The notes under the pieces are model-generated. The model made no database searches. It had not been told where the DNA came from and worked only from the letters and a program-made list of their open reading frames with translations. A stretch of 59,281 nucleotides of DNA from JAXMHQ01 sp046346665 (GTDB lineage Bacteria > Verrucomicrobiota > Verrucomicrobiia > Limisphaerales > JAXMHQ01): the NCBI GenBank assembly GCA_046346665.1, contig JAXMHQ010000032.1, forward strand, positions 1 to 59,281. The letters run 5' to 3'. The translations under genes were made by a program, and so were the position numbers. This document shows, piece after piece, positions 19,865 through 28,500 of the stretch. Every line of letters starts with the position of its first letter. Position 1 is the first letter of the stretch.

Positions 19865-20524
19865 TCAAGGCTTGGCGAGTTTTTTTATCGCCGCCAGCGA
19901 AAACTCCGTGATGTGATCCGCCAGCCGCTCGATATCTTCCGGCTCATAGGTCATGTCCGGAAACATCCGGCCCAGCACCGGCCGGCAGTGAAAATAAAAC
20001 ACCACCTGCGCCGCGACGCTGAACGCACAGTCCCGGACCAGTTGTTCCCCGGCCGATTTTCCCAACAACTCCCGCACGACCGAAATGATCCCCTCCGCCA
20101 GCGGAAACAAATCGTCGCGCACAATATCATCCAGCACCGGGCTCGGCTCAATCAGTTCCCGTGTCAGCAGTTTGCCGTGATGCGACTGCGGCCCGTCGGA
20201 AAGCGTGCGCAACAGGAGCGAGCGGACGATGGCGTGCAACCGGCGCGCGGGAGTGGGATTCGGAGGCAGCCCGCCGGTCTCGGGATAGGTCTCGCGCGCG
20301 AGGCGGGCGGCATCGGCGACGACCGCGGAGTAAAGCCGCTCCTTGTCGCCAAAATGATAATTTACGGCGGCGATGTTGGCGCCGGCGCGATGGCAGATCT
20401 CGCGGATGGTGGCGTTGCGGAAGCCGGCTTCGGCAAACACCTGCCGGGCGGCTTCGAGAAGCTGCTCCCGGGTCGCGCCAGGACCGGCGCCCGCCACACC
20501 AGGATCGGAAAATCGCGCTTTCAT
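19865..20524 (-). CDS. TetR-family repressor (CerR/DUF1956-like C-terminus)
   Basis: The N-terminal helix-turn-helix reads REQLLEAARQVFAEAGFRNAT then IREICHRAGANIAAVNYHFGDKERLY, the classic TetR pattern. The C-terminal half (LTRELIEPSPVLDDIV, GEQLVRDCAFSVAAQVVFY) resembles the CerR/DUF1956 ligand domain. I chose the ATG at 20524 (MKARFSDPG); a TTG at 20563 would add 13 residues running through the promoter region and is unlikely. The gene is divergent from the RND adaptor and upstream of the tolC-like gene. A perfect 18-base palindrome at 20592-20609 is the likely operator. The inducer is unknown, presumably an exported compound. Confidence 0.9.
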   Translation of the reverse strand: MKARFSDPGVAGAGPGATREQLLEAARQVFAEAGFRNATIREICHRAGANIAAVNYHFGDKERLYSAVVADAARLARETYPETGGLPPNPTPARRLHAIVRSLLLRTLSDGPQSHHGKLLTRELIEPSPVLDDIVRDDLFPLAEGIISVVRELLGKSAGEQLVRDCAFSVAAQVVFYFHCRPVLGRMFPDMTYEPEDIERLADHITEFSLAAIKKLAKP

Positions 20525-20551
20525 ATTCAAACATACATTTAAAATAATTGT

Positions 20552-20580
20552 TTGACTTGTCAAGCTGCCGGTGATTTATT
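20552..20580 (+). promoter_or_regulatory. Predicted promoter of the RND operon, overlapping the tetR -35
   Basis: TTGACT (20552-20557), a 17-base spacer and TTTATT (20575-20580) form a sigma70-like promoter toward the adaptor gene. TTGACTTGTCAA is itself palindromic and gives TTGACA on the minus strand, a -35 toward tetR. One short palindrome may thus serve both divergent promoters. Confidence 0.5.
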
Positions 20581-20591
20581 AGCACCGTCGA

Positions 20592-20609
20592 TTCAAACAG
20601 ATGTTTGAA
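20592..20609. promoter_or_regulatory. Perfect 18-bp palindrome, likely TetR-type operator
   Basis: TTCAAACAGATGTTTGAA is perfectly symmetric and begins 12 bases after the predicted -10 of the RND operon, where a bound repressor would block transcription. A partly matching site, TTCAAACATACATTTAAA, begins at 20526 next to the tetR start and could give autoregulation. Confidence 0.6.
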
Positions 20610-20618
20610 ATAAGTCCT

Positions 20619-20704
20619 CACACCCGGGAGGGACGAGCTACCGCGAGTCCCACGAATCCCGGCAGGGAACCGGGACTCGCAGCAGCTCGTCCCTCCCGGG
20701 TGTG
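20619..20704. repeat. Hairpin element GGGAGGGACGAGCT...GCGAGTCCC
   Basis: The arms 20619-20651 and 20672-20704 are 33-base inverted repeats that match almost throughout (CACACCCGGGAGGGACGAGC...). The same core, GGACGAGCTACTGCGAGTCCC in one arm and GGGACTCGCAGCAGCTCGTCC in the other, recurs at 25418-25499. It lies in the leader of the RND operon. Confidence 0.85.
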
Positions 20705-20718
20705 TTGTTCGCAATGAT

Positions 20719-21804
20719 ATGAATTGGATTCTTTTCAGTCTTGTCGGTGTTCTTGGCGTCACCGCCGGATGTCACCGCGCGGATCCCGCCGGTTCCGCGC
20801 CTCCGCCCGTCAATGTCCGCTGGGCCGCCGCCCAATCCGCCGCCGGCCCGGGCAGTTTTCCCGAGGCCGAATACATCGCCCTGCTGCGGGGTGAGACCGA
20901 GACCGAACTCGGATTCAAGGTCGCCGGGCTGCTGGATTCGATCGGCCGCACCAACAGTTCGCAGGACTGGCAGGAGGGCGCCGTGATCCGCAAAGGCGAG
21001 GAGTTGGCGCGGTTGAAGCAGGCCGACTTCGTCGCCGCCGAACAGGCCGCGCGGGCGCGGCGCGACCTCGCTGCCAGCAGCTTCAAGCGCGTCTCCGAAT
21101 TGAACAGCAAAGGCGCCGCGTCTCCGCAGGAACTCGATGTCGCCCGCGCGGAGATGGATTCCACCGCCGCCGCCTGGGCGCAGGCGGACCAGGCGCTCAA
21201 GGATTCCACGATCCTGTCGCCCTACGACGGCGTCATCCTGGCGCGGCTGTCGAATCCCGGCGAAACAATCCGGCCCGGCGTCGCGGTGCTGCGGATCACG
21301 TCGCTGGACCGGATCTCCGCCGACATCGGCGTTCCCGAGAAGCTGGTCGGCAGTATCCGGGTGGGCAGCGAAATCCCGCTGCGCGTTCCCGCGCTGGAAG
21401 GCCGCGCGTTCACCGGGCGCATCACCGAGGTCGGCGCCGGCGCCAAAACCGGCGCCCGGCTGTTCCGGGTCGTGATCCAGGTCGAAAATCCCGGCGGCTT
21501 GTTGAAATCCGGCATGACCGCGTCGGTGGTGTTGAACCCGGCGCGCGCGTTTCCCGAGGGCGCGGTCCTGGTTCCGTTGTCGGCGCTCGTCACGGCCTCG
21601 TCCGATCCCGCCGCCCGGGCACTCGCGGTGTTTGTGGTGGACGACTCGGGCCATGCGCGAGAGCGCCGGGTGAAGACGGATGAAATCATCCGCAGCTCGA
21701 TCCTGGTGACCGAGGGATTGAAACCCGGCGAGCGCGTGGTGGTGACGGGCGCGAGCCTGCTGTACGACGGCGCGCCGGTGCGGATGCCGGAGGCGCTGCC
21801 ATGA
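20719..21804 (+). CDS. RND efflux periplasmic adaptor (membrane fusion lipoprotein)
   Basis: The 361-residue protein has a lipobox VTAGC with Cys18. It shows the adaptor order: first lipoyl half with LGFKVAGLLDSI, a coiled-coil hairpin (AEQAARARRDLAASSFKRVSEL to ELDVARAEMDSTAAAWAQADQ), and the second lipoyl half DSTILSPYDGVILARLSNPGE. A beta-barrel follows (SIRVGSEIPLRVPALEGRAFTGRITEVG), and a membrane-proximal end (LKPGERVVVTGASLLYDG). It would bridge the permease encoded next and the TolC-like protein. Its stop overlaps the permease start by four bases (ATGA). Expression is presumably repressed by the divergent TetR protein. Confidence 0.92.
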   Translation: MNWILFSLVGVLGVTAGCHRADPAGSAPPPVNVRWAAAQSAAGPGSFPEAEYIALLRGETETELGFKVAGLLDSIGRTNSSQDWQEGAVIRKGEELARLKQADFVAAEQAARARRDLAASSFKRVSELNSKGAASPQELDVARAEMDSTAAAWAQADQALKDSTILSPYDGVILARLSNPGETIRPGVAVLRITSLDRISADIGVPEKLVGSIRVGSEIPLRVPALEGRAFTGRITEVGAGAKTGARLFRVVIQVENPGGLLKSGMTASVVLNPARAFPEGAVLVPLSALVTASSDPAARALAVFVVDDSGHARERRVKTDEIIRSSILVTEGLKPGERVVVTGASLLYDGAPVRMPEALP

Positions 21805-24800
21805 ACTCAGCCCCGCCGGTTGCCCCCAAAACGCCGCGCCCGGGCGGGCTCGCCCGCTATTTCGTCGATCACCGGGAAGTCGGCTGGATCGCCCTCGTCG
21901 CGGTGCTGCTCTGGGGCCTGGTTTCCTACTTTCAACTCGCGCAACAGGAGGACCCGGACATCCCGCATCGGACGGCGCAATTGGTCACGACATTTCCGGG
22001 CGCGAACTCGGCCAAAATCGCCGACCTGGTCACGCGCAAGCTCGAGGACAAGATCGACGAGCTGGACTGCGTCGAGGAGCTCAAATCGCAATCGCGCGCC
22101 GGGGTGTCGATCATCACAATCAAGCAGGTGCCGGCGTCGAAGGCCCGGATCGAGCAGGAATGGGAAAAGCTGCGGGCGCGGCTGAAGGAAGCGGAACTGC
22201 CGGAAGGTTGCGGTGAACCGCGGTTGAACACGGATTTTGGCAACACGGTCACCCTGCTTTTCGGCATCACCAGCCCGCCCCAGAGCGACGCGGAAATCCA
22301 GGCCCGGGCCGGCCTGATCCGGTCGCGCCTGGCGGATCTGCGCACGTGCTCCGGCAGCGACGGGCGCGCGGCCGTGTTTGCAATGTTCCCGCCCGCGGTC
22401 TCGGCCGATTACCGGGCCGATTTGCGCCGGAAATTCGAGACCCAGCTCCGCTCCACCGGGCTGGCGGACGACGTCCGGTTTGCAACCGGTCCCTCTTATG
22501 ATCTCGCGGACTTCAAGACCGCGGCGACGCGGGGGCAATTGGAATCGTTCCTGGCAAAATTCATCCGGTCGCTGGCGGGCAGCGATGCGGAGATGCACCC
22601 GGATTTTTCGGGTGCGGGAATTTTGATGGGCGGCGAGGATCCGTTGCCGGCGGTTCGCGCCTCGGCCCCGCCCCGCTACAGCTATCGCGAACTGGAAGTG
22701 GCGGCGGACCGGCTGATGGACACGCTGAAGCAGGCGGCCAGCGTGGGAAAGGTGCGGAAAATCGGCGAAGCGCGGGAGGTGGTGGACCTGTTCTTCTCGA
22801 TCGCGGCGGTGAATGGCTACAATTTTTCGCCGGACGAAGTGCTGCGGGCGATTGCGGCGCGCAACGCCATCATTCCCGGCGGCACGTTCCGGGCCGAGGG
22901 CCAGAATTTTCCGGTGCAATTGTCCGGCGAATTCCGGGACGAAAACGAAATGCTGGGCGCCGTGGTGGCGGCCGACAGCCGGACAGGGTTGCCGGTGTAT
23001 CTGCGCGACCTGTTCGAGGTGCGGCGCGGTTATGAAACCCCGATTCCCTACAGTGCGGACGTGCTGGCGCGCGACGCGGCGGCAGGGAGCGTCCGCCCCG
23101 CGCCGCTGACTTCGCATCGCGCGGTGCTGCTGGCGGTCGAGATGAAGGAGGGCCGGATCATCGGAAGTTTCGAGAAGGAAGTCCTGGCCTCGGTGGACCG
23201 CGTGCGGGCGGGGCTGCCGGACGGGATGCAAATCCTGGTGCTGTCCGATCAGCCCCAGGCGGTCGCGCACCGGGTCGCCCACTTCATGCGCTGCTTCATC
23301 GAATCGGTGGTGATCGTGGTGCTGGTGGCGTTGTTCCTGATGGACTGGCGGGCGGCGCTGGTCGTGGCGGCGGCGATTCCGCTGACCGTGGCGTTGACGC
23401 TGGGAGGCATGGCGATTTTCGGAATCCCCCTGCACCAGATTTCGATCGCCGCGCTGATCATCGCGCTGGGCATGCTGGTGGACGATCCCGTGGTGGCGTC
23501 CGACGCGATCAACCGCGAGCTGGCGCATGGGCAGCCGCGCGAAACCGCATCCTGGCTCGGCCCGTTCAACCTGCGCCACGCGATCCTGTTCGGCACCCTG
23601 ATCAACATCGTCGCGTTCCTGCCTCTCGCACTGTTGCCGGGCGACAAGGGCGCCTTCATCTTCGCGCTGCCGGTCGTCGTGACCCTCGCCCTTGCCGCTT
23701 CGCGCATGGTCTCCGTGACGTTCATTCCCCTGCTGGGCTATTACCTGTTGCGCGGACAGAAGGGGCTGGAGGCGGGCGGTGAAGTGCGGTCGTTCCCGCT
23801 GTTTGCCCTCGTGGACCGGGCATTGATCCGGGTGCTGCCGCATTACCGCCGGCTGCTGCGCGCGGCGCTGGATCATCCGTTCCGGACCGTCGCCATCGCC
23901 TACGGCCTGCTGGCAGCGAGCTTCGGGCTGGCCGGGTTGCTGGGCACGCAATTCTTTCCGCCGGCGGAACGCAACCAGTTGCTCATCGACATCCAACTGC
24001 CCGAATCGGCGTCCATTACCCAGACCCACGCCGTGTGCCGGCAGGTGGAGGAGATTCTCAAGCAGCATGAGAATGTGGCGAGCGCGGTGGTCTTTTCCGG
24101 CGGGACCGCTCCGCGCTTTTATTACAACGTCGTCCCCGCCGAGCCCGCCAGTTACCTCGCCCAGGTGCTCATCAACACCCGGCGCGACCGCGACGTCCCC
24201 GAATTGCTGGTCGCGCTCCGCGCGGAACTCGACCGTGAAATCGCCGGCGCGCGCTGCGTGGTCAAGCAACTCGAGCAAGGCCCGGCGGTGGAAACCCCGA
24301 TCCAGGTCCGGATCACCGGCGACGATCCCGACGAACTCCGGCGCCTCGCGGACGCGGTTGCGGGCCAACTGCGCGCGGCCGGCGGTTACAAGGTTCACGA
24401 CGACCTGGGCCGGCGCGTGCCTGCGCTGCAGATCGATATCGACCAGGAACGGGCAAACACGCTCGGGATCAACAACGACCGGATCGGCCGGATCGCCCAG
24501 GCCGCCTTTCACGGACTCAAGGTCACCGAACTGCGCGAAGGCGACCACCTCGTCCCCGTCTATGTCCGGCTCCGGGTCGAGGATCGCAATGAAGCCGAGA
24601 AGGTGCAGTCGCTGTATGTCCGATCCCTGAACGGAAGCCTGGTGCCGCTCGGGAATTTCGCAAACGTCAACCTCAAGCCGGAATACGCCACCCTCGCGCA
24701 TTACGGCAAACTGCGTTCGGTCACGGTGAAATCCTACTCCGCCTTCGACGAATTGCCGTCGGCCGTGCTGAAGCGCGCGCGGCCGGGCATCGAGGCGCTG

Positions 24801-25355
24801 CCGCTGCCCTGGGGTTACCGCATCGAATTCGCCGGGGAAGCGAAGGAACTGCGCCAGAGCCGGAGCGAGATGGGCCGGGTGATGGCGATCTCCCTGTCGC
24901 TGATCGCGATCGCCATGGTGATCCAGTTCAACTCGGGCGTGAAATCACTGGTCGTCATGCTCACCGTCCCGCTCGGGCTGATCGGCGCGCTGGGCGGCCT
25001 CGCGATCACCGGCTCGTCAATCGGCTTCATGGCCCTGCTGGGAATGGTCAGCCTCGCCGGCGTCATCGTGAGCCACATCATCGTGCTCTCGGATTTCATC
25101 GAACACGCGCGCGCGGCCGGGATGCCGCTGCGCGACGCCCTGGTCGAGGCGGGCCTGGTCCGGCTGCGGGCCGTGCTGGTGACCGTCCTGGCAACCGTCG
25201 GCGGCCTCATCCCGCTCGCCCTCACCGGTGGCGCCCTCTGGCACGCCCTCACCGCCGTGCACATCTTCGGCCTGCTCTTCGCCACCCTGCTCACCCTCGT
25301 CGTGCTGCCCGTGCTCTATTTCATCTTCTGCGACCGGCTCCGATGGATCAGGTAA
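21801..25355 (+). CDS. RND efflux permease (AcrB/HAE1 type) with a porter-domain insertion
   Basis: 1,184 residues, longer than the ~1,030-1,050 typical of the family. The core is clear: YFQLAQQEDPDIPHRTAQLV, TFPGANSAKIADLVTRKLED, then TM4 with the proton-relay Asp pair in ALGMLVDDPVVASDAINREL. Later features are the second porter repeat (FFPPAERNQLLIDIQLPESASI) and the last helices (ITGSSIGFMALLGMVSLAGVIV). Between LLFGIT (~155) and YSYRELEVAADRLMDTLK (~290) lies about 125 extra residues (for example RADLRRKFETQLRSTG) not expected in AcrB. The proton-motive-force pump would export hydrophobic compounds with the adaptor and TolC-like partners; the substrate is not predictable. Confidence 0.92.
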   Translation: MNSAPPVAPKTPRPGGLARYFVDHREVGWIALVAVLLWGLVSYFQLAQQEDPDIPHRTAQLVTTFPGANSAKIADLVTRKLEDKIDELDCVEELKSQSRAGVSIITIKQVPASKARIEQEWEKLRARLKEAELPEGCGEPRLNTDFGNTVTLLFGITSPPQSDAEIQARAGLIRSRLADLRTCSGSDGRAAVFAMFPPAVSADYRADLRRKFETQLRSTGLADDVRFATGPSYDLADFKTAATRGQLESFLAKFIRSLAGSDAEMHPDFSGAGILMGGEDPLPAVRASAPPRYSYRELEVAADRLMDTLKQAASVGKVRKIGEAREVVDLFFSIAAVNGYNFSPDEVLRAIAARNAIIPGGTFRAEGQNFPVQLSGEFRDENEMLGAVVAADSRTGLPVYLRDLFEVRRGYETPIPYSADVLARDAAAGSVRPAPLTSHRAVLLAVEMKEGRIIGSFEKEVLASVDRVRAGLPDGMQILVLSDQPQAVAHRVAHFMRCFIESVVIVVLVALFLMDWRAALVVAAAIPLTVALTLGGMAIFGIPLHQISIAALIIALGMLVDDPVVASDAINRELAHGQPRETASWLGPFNLRHAILFGTLINIVAFLPLALLPGDKGAFIFALPVVVTLALAASRMVSVTFIPLLGYYLLRGQKGLEAGGEVRSFPLFALVDRALIRVLPHYRRLLRAALDHPFRTVAIAYGLLAASFGLAGLLGTQFFPPAERNQLLIDIQLPESASITQTHAVCRQVEEILKQHENVASAVVFSGGTAPRFYYNVVPAEPASYLAQVLINTRRDRDVPELLVALRAELDREIAGARCVVKQLEQGPAVETPIQVRITGDDPDELRRLADAVAGQLRAAGGYKVHDDLGRRVPALQIDIDQERANTLGINNDRIGRIAQAAFHGLKVTELREGDHLVPVYVRLRVEDRNEAEKVQSLYVRSLNGSLVPLGNFANVNLKPEYATLAHYGKLRSVTVKSYSAFDELPSAVLKRARPGIEALPLPWGYRIEFAGEAKELRQSRSEMGRVMAISLSLIAIAMVIQFNSGVKSLVVMLTVPLGLIGALGGLAITGSSIGFMALLGMVSLAGVIVSHIIVLSDFIEHARAAGMPLRDALVEAGLVRLRAVLVTVLATVGGLIPLALTGGALWHALTAVHIFGLLFATLLTLVVLPVLYFIFCDRLRWIR

Positions 25356-25417
25356 GTGCGGAATGCAGAATGCGGAGTGCGGAATGTCGTTCTCGTCCTC
25401 GTCCTCGGGCTTTTCCA

Positions 25418-25499
25418 GGAAGGACGAGCTACTGCGAGTCCCATTTCATTGGATGTTGGATGCTCCATGACTGGGGACTCGCAGCAGCTCGTCCCTCCC
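25418..25499. repeat. Hairpin element GGACGAGCTACTGCGAGTCCC
   Basis: The arms 25418-25442 and 25474-25499 pair almost perfectly around a loop with TTGGATGTTGGATGC. It lies between the converging permease and protease genes, a good place for a bidirectional terminator. Confidence 0.8.
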
Positions 25500-25529
25500 A
25501 TCACTCCTGACTTCCATCACCGACGCCGT

Positions 25530-28500
25530 TCAAGGCGATTGCAGGACCCTGTAAAACCGCTGCGAGCCGGGGCTGATGAGATCCGAATTGCTTTGAACGC
25601 CGCCGTTGCCGGCAACCGGGCCTCCGAACGGCGCCCAGTTGTCCAGCGACAAGTTGGTTTTGCACTGGAGCTGGTAGTTGAAGCCCGCTGTGGAATTCCA
25701 GCTCAGGTAGACGGTGCTTCCCGAGCGGACGGCGGACAGCGTCAACGGCCCGTTGGTGGCGGCGAACAATTGCTGCACCTGCACAGACGAAAGCGCGTTG
25801 GTGAAAATCGCGACTTCGTCGATGGTGCCTGAGAAGAGTTGCTCCGAGGCCGCCTCGGGCGCGCCCCCGATCCAGAGGTCACCGGCCGATCCCGGCACGG
25901 GCACGGTGGCGGAAGTGGTGGACGCGGCAAGTTGTCCGTCCACGTAAAGCAGCTCCGAGCTGGTGCCGTCGTAAACCCCGGCAAGCTGGTGCCAGTTTCC
26001 GTCCGCCACAGGAACGGTTCCGGAAATATCCCCGATCCACTGCAATCCGTTCCCGAAAACCGGCAGGCCCGTGCCATCGAGTCCGAGGTGGAACGAAGTG
26101 CTGCCGGCGCCGAGAATGGTCTGGGCGCGGCCGGTGGCGGGGTTGGCGCGGATCCAGGCCAGCACGGAAACGGGCCCCGGCAGGCCGGGCAGCGGACCCG
26201 GAACATCCACGTAGCCGGCCGAACCGTTGAGCTGGCAGGCGCGATTGGGTGAACCGAATCCGCTCGCGGGAACCCCGGCGACACCGGGAACGGAGCCGGG
26301 TTCATACAAGCCGAACACCGAGGCGGCCGTGCCGTTGTTGAACGCCACGGGCAGCGACGCGGGATCCGGCGCCGCGTAAGCCGGGTTGTTCAGCGGCCAG
26401 TAACCCATCGGGCTGTCGGCGACGATCTGCGCGACGTATCCGGCCGCATTTGTGGTCGCCGCATTGTAATGCGCGGAGATGCGAGCGGCCGTCAGCGCGG
26501 AATTGAATAGCGCCACGTGCGCGATCCGGCCGTCAAAGCTGCGGTTCGGAATGGTCGTGGCCCCGATGCGCAGCGGTTGCGTGGAGTTGGGCGTGTAGGC
26601 GGGCACCGCCGTCGGGCCGCCAACGAGTTGCCCGTTCACATAAAATCGGCAGTTCGAGCCGTCGTACACCGCGGCCAGGTGCTGCCAGGTGTTTGTCTGA
26701 GCGGTCCCCCCGGTCAGCGTCGCAATGTAACCGCTCAACCCGCCCATGCGGAACTGCCAGGCGGCCCCGGTCGCCTGGTAAATAATCCACCCGTTCCGGC
26801 TGCTGCCGCCGTTCTGGGTGAAATCAAGTGAGGACACCGCGCAAAACAGGTCGCTCACAACCTGGTTTGGATTCGCCCAGCATTCGATGGTGAACGGCCC
26901 GGCGGGGTTGAACGCGGGGGCATAGGGCGCATCCAGCCGGGACCCGGAGTAAGTGACAATCTGATTAGGATTATAGAAGCGGAAGCTGTTGCCGACGATG
27001 CCCGGTTGCCCGGCGGTCACTCCCCCGTAGGGCATCGCGTTTGCCGGCGAACCGGTCAGGCCATAATTCGTCGCCACCAGCGGCGCGGGCGGCGGATTGG
27101 TCTCGTTCAATCGAAAATAGGCGGCGGGATTCAGCGCGAGCACGGCGTCCGGGTTGGTGGAATGCGCCGGGGCCGACTGTGCCACGAGCGACCAGCGGCG
27201 GCTGTTGGTGCGTCCGGAGGTCGCATTGACGAGCACGGGTGTGCCGGTGTATTCGCCCGCGGCGAGTGCATTGGCGGCGGAGTTGACCGACAGGGTGAGC
27301 GCGGCTCCGGCGCCGGCGGCCAGCGTGCCGCCCGACGCGGAGGGACTGAGCCAGGCGGGCGTGTTCGACAGGCTCCAATTCAGGGCGGCGGCGCCGCGGT
27401 TGGTGAGTTGAACCTGGAATGAGCCCGGGCCGAAAGGTCCGCCGGCTGGGCCGCCGAATACCGGCCGGGCCGGCCAGGAAACTTGGAGATTGTCCCCCTG
27501 CCCTCCGGCCAGCGCCAATGTCGCCATCACAATCCCGGCGCCCGAAGCCCGGTCCACGCCCGGCCCGAGGATGTCCATGGCTGTTCCACCGAGAATACCC
27601 CGGACCTGCGCGGCGGTGAGCGCGGGATTATAGGATTTCAGCAACGCCGCGATTGCGGCCGCATGCGGAGCCGCGGCCGAGGTGCCATGAAACGGCGCAA
27701 AACCCGGCACATCCGTCGTCACGCCGTCCGCCGCCGCCAGGTCCGGCTTCTGATAAACCGCGCCGCCGGTCGATGAAAAATTTCCCGGCGTGATCGGGGT
27801 GCCGTTCGGCCAGAAAAACATCCGGCGCGGACCGTCCGAGCTGAAATCCTCCACGATATCCTGGGACCCGCCGAGAAATGGCGACGGGTAAACGGCCTGC
27901 GCCACTTCCACCGCCGCGACGCCGACCGCGTTCGTCGACGCGTTGTGCCCCCGCGTGGCGCCCTGCGTGCCGACGTCCAGCACGCCCGCGTAGGTATCAA
28001 GATGGAGAAACCGGTCGGCGCCGGAACTTCGAACTATGACAATCTGTTCGCCCGTCAGCGGCGCCGCCACGCTTTCATACGGATCGCCCGCTCCGGCCTG
28101 CAGGTTGGCCGAACTCTCCACCACATACGAACCCGTGCCGTCCAGCACATACAAATCGTAATCATTGGAGGATCCACCCAGGGGATCGGACCAGAACAGC
28201 GACGTGTCCGCCCCGTAACTGCTCGTCACGGCAACAGTGTCGTAGTCCGCGCCGCCGAAATTGTGCACCGTGATTCCCTCGAACACCCCGTCCGGCGGAG
28301 TGTCGGCGGAAAAATCGCCTTCCCACGTGCCGGAGGTGCCGCTGTCCAGGTTGCCCATGTTTCCCGCGGACGAAAAATACAGCCCGCCGCTTGCCGTCAC
28401 GGCGTTCACCGCCCGCGCCACCTCCCCGTCCTGGAACGGCGACTCGTCCTCGTAGCCCACATCATCCACAATCACGTCACAGCCGAGGTTGAATCGAAGC

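Noticed and set aside
21807..24701. 964-residue open frame antisense to the RND permease
   Set aside because: It is a GC-rich shadow of a clearly recognisable gene, rich in Arg, His and Gln with no domain motifs.
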